Shown here piece by piece: positions 24,148 through 31,896 of a DNA stretch of 39,040 nt. The DNA is from Dysgonamonadaceae bacterium. Lineage in GTDB: Bacteria > Bacteroidota > Bacteroidia > Bacteroidales > Azobacteroidaceae. A model generated the notes under the pieces. It was not told the origin of the DNA. It searched no databases and was given only the letters and a program-made list of their open reading frames with translations. Numbering within the stretch: position 1 is the first letter of the stretch; every line of letters begins with the position of its first letter. The stretch covers positions 1-39,040 of the forward strand of contig JAISYU010000054.1 in NCBI GenBank assembly GCA_031269685.1. Reading direction: 5' to 3'. The position numbers and the translations under genes were made by a program.

Positions 24148-25782
24148 TTAATTTTGAAATTGTTTTAATTCCTTAACCAATGCTTCGCAGAGTACCCGCG
24201 ACATGTTTACCTCGACAGCGTTTCCGATATACTTCTTTAGCTCTGCCTGTGTGCCTATAAGCGTATAATCTTCGGGAAATCCCATTATTCGCTTTAACTC
24301 CGGTATTTTCAACATCCGCATCTTGATGTCAACAATGCCGTACAATGCCATAAATGCCTTTATCCGGCGCATCGGCTCGGTGTCCGTTTCGTAAACTTCA
24401 ATCGCTATTTGTCCGGTTTCTGTGGAAATCAAATAGGGCGGTTTTTTATCCATTCGGGCGATTATGGTAAAACATGGATTTTCTACCGAGCCGCCTGTGC
24501 TCAAGTATTGCGGATTCATTAAGTAATGCGGGCTAACCAACGATAACCGGTCTTTTACCGTGAGGGTAGGCGCTGGGGCTTCTATCGAAACGGCGTTTAT
24601 TTCTTGGTTTGGCTGCCCGTTATACCTGCCTATGAATTGGGCTTGCACTAACTCTTGATTGCCTCCGGTAGCGGTTACGGTGCGGGCTGGTTGGTACACC
24701 GAAAAAACTTTGCTTTTCGGGTTGCCTGTGTTTCGCTGCTGAATGAAACTCGCATTTATTAGTGCGTGATGGTCGATTGGCGTTACCGTGTGTGCGGGTT
24801 CTTCTACTGAAAAATTTTTGCTTTCGGGGTGTCCGCCGTAATACTTTGATAAAAATTTTGTTTGTACTACTCCTAATCTGTTTTGGCAGCTTACTACGGG
24901 GCAAGGCTCATCTATTGACGGCGGTACATGTTTACCTGTTGCGCCGTTTATTGAGTTGTATTTTAATATCCATTTATCCTTACCGCCTGCGACAAATTTT
25001 ATCAATCCTGCGTATATGCGTTCTAATGTCCTATCCGATAGCGGCTTTTTGCGCGTGAAAATGCTTTCGCCTTCGTCCGAAAAGTCTAAAACGTCTTTTA
25101 CCGGCTTCCATTTCCTGGTGTTACCGAACAAACTTTCACTGCCTGTTTTTGAGTAGGCAGGCTTCGGAAATGTAATCGGTAATCCGTTCTTTGCGAAAAT
25201 TCCGAAAAACCGCTTCCTGCTGGTATACGCTCCGTAATTGGCGGCATTTAAAATCCGGTGTTTGAATGTGTAACCGTATTGTTTGACCTGCTTAACCCAT
25301 TGCAGGTATTTACGCCCGTTGTCCTTGCTTATTGGCTTTCCGTTTTCGTCCAAATCTCCCCAGCACATAAATTCCTCAACATTTTCAATCTGGATGTAAT
25401 CGGGATTAATGTCTTCTATGTACCTGAATAAATGTTCTGCAAGTGTCCGGCTGTCGGCATCGCGGGGCTTGCCGCCTTTGGCTTTGCTGAAATTCGTACA
25501 TTCCAAACTCGCATGTAACACTATTAACGCTTCGGGATAAGCGGCTTTCATTTTTTCAATGTGCGCCACGAGCTGCGATAAATCCAATATGCGTATGTCT
25601 TCGGTAAAATGCAGTGCGTCGGGATGGTTGGCTGCGTGGCTGGCGATAGCGTTTGCATCGTGGTTTACGCAAGCGATTACTTTGGCGCATTTTTCGCCTT
25701 TATATTTTGCTTTCTCTACTCCGGTACTTGTACCGCCTGCGCCGCAAAAGAGGTCAATGTATAGAAGTTTAATATTGCTCAT
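24148..25782 (-). CDS. C5-cytosine DNA methyltransferase with repeated recognition region
   Basis: A 544-aa Dcm-family enzyme. Motif I is DLFCGAGGTSTG (residues 10-21) and motif VI is IENVEEF (from about 132); motif VIII is TSRKRFFGIFA and motif X is YIGNAVEVNMSRVL. The usual motif IV PCQ is instead ECT (SLECTNFS, catalytic Cys95). The space where target-recognition domains lie holds about three similar units of 45-50 residues (SKYYGGHPESKNFSVEEPAHTVTPIDHHALI, IQQRNTGNPKSKVFSVYQPARTVTATGGNQELV, IGRYNGQPNQEINAVSIEAPAPTLTVKDRLSLV). It probably protects phage DNA from host restriction. No cognate endonuclease is nearby. Confidence 0.9.
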   Translation of the reverse strand: MSNIKLLYIDLFCGAGGTSTGVEKAKYKGEKCAKVIACVNHDANAIASHAANHPDALHFTEDIRILDLSQLVAHIEKMKAAYPEALIVLHASLECTNFSKAKGGKPRDADSRTLAEHLFRYIEDINPDYIQIENVEEFMCWGDLDENGKPISKDNGRKYLQWVKQVKQYGYTFKHRILNAANYGAYTSRKRFFGIFAKNGLPITFPKPAYSKTGSESLFGNTRKWKPVKDVLDFSDEGESIFTRKKPLSDRTLERIYAGLIKFVAGGKDKWILKYNSINGATGKHVPPSIDEPCPVVSCQNRLGVVQTKFLSKYYGGHPESKNFSVEEPAHTVTPIDHHALINASFIQQRNTGNPKSKVFSVYQPARTVTATGGNQELVQAQFIGRYNGQPNQEINAVSIEAPAPTLTVKDRLSLVSPHYLMNPQYLSTGGSVENPCFTIIARMDKKPPYLISTETGQIAIEVYETDTEPMRRIKAFMALYGIVDIKMRMLKIPELKRIMGFPEDYTLIGTQAELKKYIGNAVEVNMSRVLCEALVKELKQFQN

Positions 25783-25793
25783 CTCATTCCTTC

Positions 25794-26258
25794 CTATTTA
25801 CCTACCCACACGCACCTCACGGAGAACCCTTCTCTGCGGCTGCATATGTTTGCCGGATTGACGTAATCACTGTCGAGATTCAGGTAGAAGGCATTAACAC
25901 CTAAGAATGTACTGCTCCAGTAGTAGCCGGTACTTCCCTGGTTGTACAGCTCTTCTCTATTGTCGCACATGTAGCCGTCAGCCGGCAGGAATGTGGAGTA
26001 GATTGTCTCCTGTTTCAGGGCGTGATTAGCGCCTATCCAGATTCCTCTCTCTTTATAGTCCCAGGTATGACCTGGCTTAAGCATCAGTTTCCACTCATCC
26101 CTTGTCGGGAGCCGCATTCCCTGCCGCTTTGCCAAGTAGAGGGCTCCCTCGTGAGAAAAGAGTTTGCAGCAAAGACCTTCATTCACCCTCTTCAATTTGA
26201 TGCCGTTTATGTCGGCATAGTCAGGGTTGTAACCCTGGTCTTTTTTTGGGTGTATCAT
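25794..26258 (-). CDS. C-type-lectin-fold (FGE/DUF1566-like) protein, possible DGR target
   Basis: A 154-aa protein. RLPTRDEWKLML and IWIGANHAL followed by FLPADGY are typical of the FGE-sulfatase/DUF1566 C-type-lectin fold. The end GYYWSSTFLGVNAFYLNLDSDYVNPANICSRREGFSVRCV has the framework (YYWSST....AFYLN......VNP.........GFSVRCV) of variable regions in Bacteroidetes diversity-generating retroelements. The non-framework positions (FLGV, LDSDY, ANICS) are those normally randomised. No reverse transcriptase or template repeat is seen in the window. A surface-binding or adhesin role is possible; its place among replication genes is odd. Confidence 0.65.
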   Translation of the reverse strand: MIHPKKDQGYNPDYADINGIKLKRVNEGLCCKLFSHEGALYLAKRQGMRLPTRDEWKLMLKPGHTWDYKERGIWIGANHALKQETIYSTFLPADGYMCDNREELYNQGSTGYYWSSTFLGVNAFYLNLDSDYVNPANICSRREGFSVRCVWVGK

Positions 26259-26271
26259 ATCACTTTTGTAT

Positions 26272-26874
26272 TTAATTTGAACCTTGATGTGTTTCTTCTT
26301 GCGAGAGGGCTATTACTACCCTGTTCGCAATCCGTCGGAATTTCGGATTGAATTTTAGTTCGTCTCCGTACATTTTGACCGAATAAAGTACCGTAGTGCG
26401 GTCTCTGTTGATGCGTTCCGCAATCTGAGACCATTCCATACCGGCTTGCCGGCAATGGTAGGCAAATATCTGTCGTGCATAAACGTAGGGCGTTTTTCTA
26501 CTGCCGGTAGCGTATTCGGAAAGTTCCATGCCTGTCACTTCACGGATGGCTCTCTCTATCCTGTCTATATTGCCTTTACCGGCTTCAAAGATTATCTCTT
26601 TGCCGGTTTCTAATGCGATGTTATGCTCTATTCGGCTTCCGGTGGAATCCGCCCAGCCGTTTAGCATGTAAATAGCATCGCAGGAAAAGAGCGTTTCTAT
26701 GTCTCGTAGGAGATGCTGCTCCCACTTGTGGGATGCGGTTAACCCGTTCTTGGTCGGGTTTACTACCTCAAAGCCTGTCTTTTTCAGAAAATCCTCTGCC
26801 TTCTGAAACCGTTCTTTGACTTTCTCGAACGGCTCTCCTGTTATTTTGCCTGAGATGTAGATACTTTTTTTCAT
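26272..26874 (-). CDS. DUF4406 (deoxyribosyltransferase-like) fused to a DnaA-domain-IV-like HTH
   Basis: A 200-aa protein. Residues 1-100 follow DUF4406 of the nucleoside 2-deoxyribosyltransferase superfamily: SIYISGKITG, FEVVNPTKNG, WEQHLLRDIETLFSCDAIYMLNGWADSTGSRIEHNIALETGKEI. Residues of about 128-195 (VYARQIFAYHCRQAGMEWSQIAERINRDRTTVLYSVKMYG) resemble DnaA domain IV, including the RDRTTV signature of the DnaA box-reading helix (RDHTTV in DnaA). This suggests a protein that binds DnaA-box-like DNA at or near the phage origin and carries a nucleotide/nucleoside-binding domain. It lies directly after the DnaB gene. Confidence 0.7.
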   Translation of the reverse strand: MKKSIYISGKITGEPFEKVKERFQKAEDFLKKTGFEVVNPTKNGLTASHKWEQHLLRDIETLFSCDAIYMLNGWADSTGSRIEHNIALETGKEIIFEAGKGNIDRIERAIREVTGMELSEYATGSRKTPYVYARQIFAYHCRQAGMEWSQIAERINRDRTTVLYSVKMYGDELKFNPKFRRIANRVVIALSQEETHQGSN

Positions 26875-26905
26875 ATTGAAATCCTGTTTTTTTGTTTAGT
26901 GTTTG

Positions 26906-28399
26906 TTAGAACGGTACCGCCGGTTCGTAATAATTTGTAATTTCCCTCTGTGGCTGTGGTATATGCCGCGCCTGTCCCCGATAGTCCCAATCATAGAAGT
27001 CGGTCATTGAATCGTTATGTTTGATCTTCACTTTGCCGAGTTTCCCGCCGCGATGTTTCTTGATAAACATGTTGATATAGTTTTTGTCGAGAATTTCGTT
27101 TGTTTCCTCATAACGTAATTCATCGACACCCATCCCCGGTCGGGTGAGAAATATCACAATATCCGCATCCTGTTCGAGAGATCCCGATTCTCGAAGGTGA
27201 GAAAGTTGAGGCTCGTTTTTTTTGTCATTCTCAATTTCTCTGTTCATCTGGCAAAGTACGATAAACGGTACTTTTAATTCCTTTGCATGGATTTTTAGCA
27301 GGCGGGACATTTCGCTAACTTCCTGCTCTCGATTACGTCCTTGCCGGATGTTCGGAGTTATCAACTGCAAGTAATCAACAATGACCATTCCACACTTCCC
27401 CTGTTTTTTCAACAATCGGGCTTTGTTAGCAATATTGCCGACTGTTGCCTTCGGATTGTCGTCGATATAAATCGGCAGGCGGGATATGGCATCCGTTGCC
27501 GTTTCCGCCCTGTTCCATTCGTCGGGATGAATTTCACCGGAATTGTACGCATCAGCGTTTATCTGCGCTTCGGCTATTATCATCTTGTCGGTTAATTCCG
27601 TTTTTCCCATTTCAAGGGAAAAGATAACTACCGGAGTGCCGCATTTTGCCGCTTTGCTGGCGAACTTTATTGCGATACTCGTTTTTCCAACTCCAGGACG
27701 CGCCGCCAAAACAATAAATTTTTCAGGCTGCCAGCCGTTCGTTAATCTGTCAAGTTCGATAAATCCGGTAGGTATTCCAGGTGTTATGCCTTCGCGCCGG
27801 TTGGCAATTCGGACGTGCATCCGATTGATTGATTCCTCCGCTGCTGCCGAAATGTGGCTTGTGTCACTTTTGCCTATAACGGATTCTTGCATCCGTTCTA
27901 CTTCGGTATTTAACTTGGCGATTGTTTCATCAACATCTTCTGCTTCGTCAAATCCAAGCGATATGCTTTCCGAACAGACTTCAATCAGCCGGCGGTGCAG
28001 GTATTTGTCTTTCAACACCTCGCAATGATATTCCAAATGCGCTGACGATACTACTGTTTGTGACAGATTGGCAACATACGAAGCCCCACCGACAGCATCA
28101 AAATTGCCGTCCTTCCGCAACTGTTCATAAATCGTGAGTATGTCTATCGGCTTGCGGTCGGCTGCCAGTGAGGTGCAAGCATCCCATATCAATTCATGCG
28201 ACCGGTTGTAAAACATTTCCCCTGAAATGATAGACGATGCGGTTTCAAAGGCTGTTTTTTCGAGCAATATTGCTCCTAAAACGGCTTTTTCAAGGTCGCA
28301 GGCTTGGGGCATCATACGTCCTGTTTCTCTAATCAACGACGTATCTGACTGTTTTTCCTGTCTCTGTTTTTGTTTCTTTTTTTGCTCTGTCGTCATCAT
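26906..28399 (-). CDS. dnaB: Replicative DNA helicase, DnaB family
   Basis: I use the ATG at 28399 (MTTEQKKKQKQ); the track start at 28423 would overlap the upstream gene by 95 bp, and an internal start near 28315 (MMPQACDLEKAVLGAI) would give no overlap. The N-terminal helical domain begins MPQACDLEKAVLGAILLEK. The RecA-like domain has Walker A AARPGVGKTSIAIKFA, the H1a/B motif MVIVDYLQLI, and FIVLCQMNREIE with SGSLEQDADIVIFLTRP further on. It unwinds DNA at the phage fork, loaded by the initiator encoded just upstream (overlapping), and closes with a PAVPF tail. Confidence 0.9.
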   Translation of the reverse strand: MMTTEQKKKQKQRQEKQSDTSLIRETGRMMPQACDLEKAVLGAILLEKTAFETASSIISGEMFYNRSHELIWDACTSLAADRKPIDILTIYEQLRKDGNFDAVGGASYVANLSQTVVSSAHLEYHCEVLKDKYLHRRLIEVCSESISLGFDEAEDVDETIAKLNTEVERMQESVIGKSDTSHISAAAEESINRMHVRIANRREGITPGIPTGFIELDRLTNGWQPEKFIVLAARPGVGKTSIAIKFASKAAKCGTPVVIFSLEMGKTELTDKMIIAEAQINADAYNSGEIHPDEWNRAETATDAISRLPIYIDDNPKATVGNIANKARLLKKQGKCGMVIVDYLQLITPNIRQGRNREQEVSEMSRLLKIHAKELKVPFIVLCQMNREIENDKKNEPQLSHLRESGSLEQDADIVIFLTRPGMGVDELRYEETNEILDKNYINMFIKKHRGGKLGKVKIKHNDSMTDFYDWDYRGQARHIPQPQREITNYYEPAVPF

Positions 28400-29219
28400 A
28401 ATTTCCTGATAGAATTTTCTCAAAATTTGACGGTCTGAGTATCCAATCGAATGTAGCGACCCATCCGCGGTTATTGTCTCCGCGCAAAAAATCGCTTTTA
28501 TAGGCTTTTTTTATCACTTCAAATAGCGCGGCTTTTCCGTGTTCCCGCACTCGTGCACGGATGGCTATTTGGCGTTTCTCCCCGAATGGGAGTCTAAGGA
28601 GCCCAAATGCGCCCTTTGTATCGGAGTTGAACCACTCAACAAACTTCCCGTAATCTATCCTTTCGGATGGTACATTGCTTTCACGGGGTGTTTCTTGCAG
28701 CGGTGGCGATTCGGGGTCGGGCTTTTTCGTAAAGTCTGACAAAGAATCTTCGTTAGAAGATTCTATAATATTTACTTTACTCTTATTTACTTTACTTTTA
28801 TTGTTATCGGTTTGTTGTAACTGTGTTATAACAGTGTTATCGGTTTGTTGTAACTGTGTTGATTCCCAGCGTTTTGCCATACCGACTTTTCCGGCGTTTG
28901 AGCGTTTGTCACGCAATTCATCCAGCGGGTTCATACGTCGAAGTAATGTTTCGGAGTAGATGTACTCACCGTCATCGGTGAAGGCAAATAACCCAAATTC
29001 TTCAACAATAGACTTTACTATCGAAGCGTCCACTCGCAGGTCAAAGGCTATAATGTTATAATCTTTGACACACTTGTAATCGGCGCTTTCCCGTAACTTT
29101 TCAATAATCATAAAGTAAATGCCGTATCCTTCAGCACCATATTTCATGCGAACGGAAATAATCTTATTATCGTTCCGTGCATTACTGTCATGGGGAAAAT
29201 AGTACGTATCCTTTTTCAT
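28329..29219 (-). CDS. Replication initiator-like protein (Lin1244/Lin1753 N-terminal domain)
   Basis: A 296-aa protein. Residues 1-100 match the Lin1244/Lin1753-type winged-helix domain (YYFPHDSNARNDNKIISVRMKYGAEGYGIYFMIIEKLRES). Residues of about 110-180 are a disordered linker with repeats (TQLQQTDN twice, KSKVN twice). The C-terminal part KAYKSDFLRGDNNRGWVATFDWILRPSNFEKIL is the region found at the end of DnaD/phage-O-like initiators. It likely binds the origin and loads DnaB, whose gene overlaps it. The DNA encoding the linker has iteron-like repeats, as in lambda O. Confidence 0.75.
   Translation of the reverse strand: MKKDTYYFPHDSNARNDNKIISVRMKYGAEGYGIYFMIIEKLRESADYKCVKDYNIIAFDLRVDASIVKSIVEEFGLFAFTDDGEYIYSETLLRRMNPLDELRDKRSNAGKVGMAKRWESTQLQQTDNTVITQLQQTDNNKSKVNKSKVNIIESSNEDSLSDFTKKPDPESPPLQETPRESNVPSERIDYGKFVEWFNSDTKGAFGLLRLPFGEKRQIAIRARVREHGKAALFEVIKKAYKSDFLRGDNNRGWVATFDWILRPSNFEKILSGNYDDDRAKKETKTETGKTVRYVVD
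28771..28860. repeat. Iteron-like direct repeats and AT-rich block in the initiator gene (candidate origin)
   Basis: The 26-bp sequence TGTTATCGGTTTGTTGTAAC+TGTGTT occurs at 28802-28827 and 28835-28860 (period 33 bp), with the palindrome TGTTATAACA at the junction. Adjacent are two near-identical 15-bp units TTTACTTTACT(C/T)TTA (28771-28785, 28786-28800), forming an AT-rich block like a DNA-unwinding element. All lie in the linker-coding part of the initiator gene, where lambda carries its origin. Confidence 0.55.
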
Positions 29220-29413
29220 GCTCTTTTCATATCCCTCTTTACTGCTTCACGCTTCTTTGCCGCACATGATTTGCTGCAACAAAGTCCCCACGGATAGCGG
29301 TAATAATTCCGCGCATCCGGCTTGTAGGGCTCACCACACCAATCACAGAGCCGCGTTTCAGGGCAAACGCCCTTGTCATTCTTTATTGGTTGTAATGGGG
29401 TTTTCATAATCAA
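29216..29413 (-). CDS. Small zinc-finger protein
   Basis: A 65-aa protein with GVCPETRLCDWCGEPYKPDARNYYRYPWGLCCSKSCAAKKRE: a four-cysteine finger (CDWC ... CCSKSC) with a W-G-L-C-C-S-K-S-C end like FCS/MYM-type fingers, and a basic C-terminus. It overlaps the initiator start by ATGA, so its translation is tied to the initiator. A role in DNA or protein binding at replication is plausible. Confidence 0.7.
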   Translation of the reverse strand: MIMKTPLQPIKNDKGVCPETRLCDWCGEPYKPDARNYYRYPWGLCCSKSCAAKKREAVKRDMKRA

Positions 29414-29424
29414 TTAGTTAGGAG

Positions 29425-30192
29425 TTATAAATCGTATTCGTTGTCTAATTCGTTGTTTGAATAAAACACAACCGCTTTATCCGGCACAAACACCTTTTCG
29501 ACCTTCAATTCTTGTATTGATTTGAAGTGTCTGTGTTCGACATCGTACCTATTTTTTCGCTTAGTGACTTTTATGGCTTTTAATGCCGTTTCAAAATCCT
29601 TTGCCTGAACGAGGATGTTTTTTGTAGAATAAACTTCTATTTTGCCATCTTCATTCTCAGTCGTTGCTACGAGTTGTGCCTTGTACCATTTTAGACTATT
29701 GCCGTCCGCTTCGTATTCTTCGCGCTCGGTGTCGTATAATTTAGATACTGTATTGTATTTTATCTTTGACACTTTCAAGACTTCGAACGCACAGTCTACG
29801 TTTGTCTCCAAATAATCGGAGATAAACTTTTCTGCGTCGGTCGGGCTTTCGGCGGTTACGATGTACGTCTTTTTCTTTTTGCATTGCTTATGCGCTATTA
29901 TCAGGGTTAAGTTCAGGCTTGCCTCCCACAAGTTCATGCGCTCATACTTACGCCCTTTTATTTGAGTGTCGGAAACGTAGACTGATGTAATGCCGTTCTC
30001 TTTCAAGGTTGCAATGTCAATGTCTGTAATTTTGCAATCTCTATGTAAAATCGTTTCGTTTCGCTCGACGGATACTACTTCGCCTGTTTTGTCGTCTACA
30101 AAGTCTTCAGTCCAAGTTTTGTATACTGTTTGTAGAAGATACCATCCGTTGGCTTCTTCTACCGGCAAGGTTTTTTTAATGACTACTTCCAT
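29425..30192 (-). CDS. Unknown early protein (255 aa), DUF4494-like repeat
   Basis: A 255-aa Lys/Glu-rich protein. Two parts look alike: KKKKTYIVTAESPTDAEKFISDYLETN...FEVLKVSKIKY (about 105-160) and KWYKAQLVATTENEDGKIEVYSTKNILVQAKDFETALKAIKVTKRKNRYD (about 170-240), each a beta hairpin plus a helix. This resembles the DUF4494 family of Bacteroidetes mobile elements, though I cannot verify it. The N-terminus NGWYLLQTVYKTW is similar to the start of the second unit, so three repeats are possible. Confidence 0.55.
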   Translation of the reverse strand: MEVVIKKTLPVEEANGWYLLQTVYKTWTEDFVDDKTGEVVSVERNETILHRDCKITDIDIATLKENGITSVYVSDTQIKGRKYERMNLWEASLNLTLIIAHKQCKKKKTYIVTAESPTDAEKFISDYLETNVDCAFEVLKVSKIKYNTVSKLYDTEREEYEADGNSLKWYKAQLVATTENEDGKIEVYSTKNILVQAKDFETALKAIKVTKRKNRYDVEHRHFKSIQELKVEKVFVPDKAVVFYSNNELDNEYDL

Positions 30193-30204
30193 AATGCTTG
30201 CTAA

Positions 30205-30492
30205 TTAAAAAGGTAAGTCATCATTGTTACTACTTGTGGAAGCGTTATCGATGTCTTGAGCAGTTACCGGCTTTGGGCTATACTCAGTGCCAGAACCGAC
30301 ATAAACCACATCCTTACGTGCTTCCCGCTCCTCTTTTGTCTGGGAGACAAATAATGTGTGCGTCTCCCCATATTGACCTGTTTCCTTCCTGTCAGCAAGG
30401 CACAGGTTAATGTACTTTTTACCGTTGTTGGCGGCTTTGATTTTGTCTTTCGGAAGATCCGTCAGACAGATCGAAATGTTAATTAAACTCAT
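30205..30492 (-). CDS. Single-stranded-DNA-binding-like protein
   Basis: I prefer the ATG at 30492 (MSLINISICLTDLPKDK) over 30534, as the family starts this way and the extra 14 residues are basic and unconserved in look. It is a 95-aa OB-fold-like protein (ISICLTDL, KKYINLCLADRKE, THTLFVSQTKEE) ending NDDLPF, the acidic-hydrophobic tail typical of bacterial SSB that recruits repair and replication partners. It is shorter than cellular SSB. It fits with the adjacent recombination genes. Confidence 0.72.
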   Translation of the reverse strand: MSLINISICLTDLPKDKIKAANNGKKYINLCLADRKETGQYGETHTLFVSQTKEEREARKDVVYVGSGTEYSPKPVTAQDIDNASTSSNNDDLPF

Positions 30493-30638
30493 TTGATAAA
30501 ATTTTTTTAATTTATAAATTCCTCTACTCTGCATTTTACGGACTTGTAACCGTTTCCACCTTTACGGGGCGGCAAGTTGCATTAAAGGTGGGCATCGCCG
30601 TTTCACAACGTCTTAGCCCTGAATAAACTAAATAAGCA
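30493..30638 (-). other. Non-coding gap with a GC-rich inverted repeat
   Basis: 146 bp between the antirepressor and SSB-like genes with no credible ORF. CCACCTTTA (30556-30564) and TAAAGGTGG (30583-30591) form a 9-bp stem with an 18-nt GC-rich loop. No T run follows on either strand, so it is an operator or mRNA element rather than a terminator. Confidence 0.5.
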
Positions 30639-31433
30639 TTAAATATGAATCACACAAGAATTTTTATCTTTATACTCATCTCTTATAAACGAGTGTATAA
30701 AAGCCCGCCCGCTCTCAGTAAATACCGTGATGGTGTTTGTACCGGTACTGCCATCACAATGCGTGTAGTGATGCGTGCGGGGCTTTGTATAGCCTTTATT
30801 CTGATACTTTGCATAAAGTATCCACTGTCCCGACTGCTTAAACATGACACCCGCATCGTGCAATCTCCTCTCAAGAGCGATTGCCGACATTCCAAGTTCC
30901 TTTGCTACCTGCGTCATAGTGTAGGTAGATGTGGATTGCAGAACCTTGTCGGTATATTCTGCTTTTGGTATGAGCGTCTTTACTTCATTGGCAAGGTGCT
31001 CATTCTTGCCTTCGAGAATCTGAACGCGCTGCCGATGATTCTCAATAGTTCTTTGAGCAATCTGCAATGCCCGCGCCATAATAACTTCGGGAGTGTCGTC
31101 GGGCTTTGATACCATGTACCCGCCGTGCTTGCGAATGGACGGCAAAATTTCTGATGTTATCCACTTGCGAAACAACTTGGCTTCGGGTTTTCGGCTGTCA
31201 AGGATAACATCATACAAGCCGTCTTCATTTACAAAGTTTGCTTGTTGCGTTCTGCCAAGAGCATCAATTATGGGGTGGATTGAAACAACCCCATCGTCAA
31301 GCCTCTGTCTTACATCGGTAGTTTGTAAATCCAATACTTTGCATATATCGGATAAACAAAATACAGGTTCGCTGTTCACTTCGGTTACTCTTACTTCTCC
31401 GAAATTCGGATTATTGAAAATTTGAATGTTCAT
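30639..31433 (-). CDS. Phage antirepressor (BRO-N plus ANT/KilA-C domains)
   Basis: A 264-aa protein. The BRO-N domain covers about 1-105 (IQIFNNPNFGEVRVTEVNSEPVFCLSDICKVLDL; LFRKWITSEILPSIRKHGGY). A coiled linker (QRTIENHRQRVQILEGKNEHL) follows, and then the ANT domain at about 160-255 (YTMTQVAKELGMSAIALERRLHDAGVMFKQSGQWILYAKYQNKGY ... VFTESGRAFIHSFI). Antirepressors bind and inactivate phage repressors or bind DNA directly. Its presence in the middle of the early operon suggests feedback on lysogeny of this or a co-resident phage. Confidence 0.9.
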   Translation of the reverse strand: MNIQIFNNPNFGEVRVTEVNSEPVFCLSDICKVLDLQTTDVRQRLDDGVVSIHPIIDALGRTQQANFVNEDGLYDVILDSRKPEAKLFRKWITSEILPSIRKHGGYMVSKPDDTPEVIMARALQIAQRTIENHRQRVQILEGKNEHLANEVKTLIPKAEYTDKVLQSTSTYTMTQVAKELGMSAIALERRLHDAGVMFKQSGQWILYAKYQNKGYTKPRTHHYTHCDGSTGTNTITVFTESGRAFIHSFIRDEYKDKNSCVIHI

Positions 31434-31453
31434 AATTAAGTTTTTAAAAATTG

Positions 31454-31894
31454 TTAAATCATGTGTTTGTACCGTTCATAGAAATCCTGCCATCTGATGT
31501 CATCGGGATTCGGCAAGCGTATTCCGAACTCCGATGCTACATCTGCCTGAACCTGGTCGAGAAAGTGCGACATCGAGACGGTATTAAGACGGCTGGTACT
31601 GCCCGAAACCGTCACTGACGGTTCATCCTTGAACGATACCTGCCTGTTAAGGAAACGGGCGCAATAGTAATCATGCACGTCTTGCTTGTTTGTTCCCGTC
31701 TCATCTTCTATACAGGTAAACCATAACCACATAAGTGCGTTCTGGTCAACGGTGCGTCGCTGCACGTCCTTCTCAATCCTGATGACGTACTTTCCGTTCC
31801 TCAGTGTGGAAACGGCGTTTACAAAATGCTGAAATAAAGCATCTACATTCTGTATTTCACCTGATTGCTTTATGAATGTTACAGTTGTTGCCAT
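31454..31894 (-). CDS. NinB/Orf-like recombination mediator
   Basis: A 146-aa protein with GKYVIRIEKDVQRRTVDQNALMWLWFTCIEDETGTNKQDVHDYYCARFLNRQ, the RT-QNa-xW...I.-tG pattern of NinB (lambda Orf). That protein binds single-stranded DNA and works with annealing proteins. The end (MSHFLDQVQADVASEFGIRLPNPDDIRW) also fits. It lies next to the MBL and RecT genes, supporting a recombination role. Confidence 0.75.
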   Translation of the reverse strand: MATTVTFIKQSGEIQNVDALFQHFVNAVSTLRNGKYVIRIEKDVQRRTVDQNALMWLWFTCIEDETGTNKQDVHDYYCARFLNRQVSFKDEPSVTVSGSTSRLNTVSMSHFLDQVQADVASEFGIRLPNPDDIRWQDFYERYKHMI

Positions 31895-31896
31895 AT

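Noticed and set aside
25794-26258. Complete diversity-generating retroelement
   Set aside because: No reverse transcriptase, accessory gene or template repeat in the window; only a target-like C-terminus is present.
26255-26455. 66-aa leftward ORF overlapping the DUF4406 gene
   Set aside because: Shifted-frame shadow of the DnaA-like end of the DUF4406 fusion.
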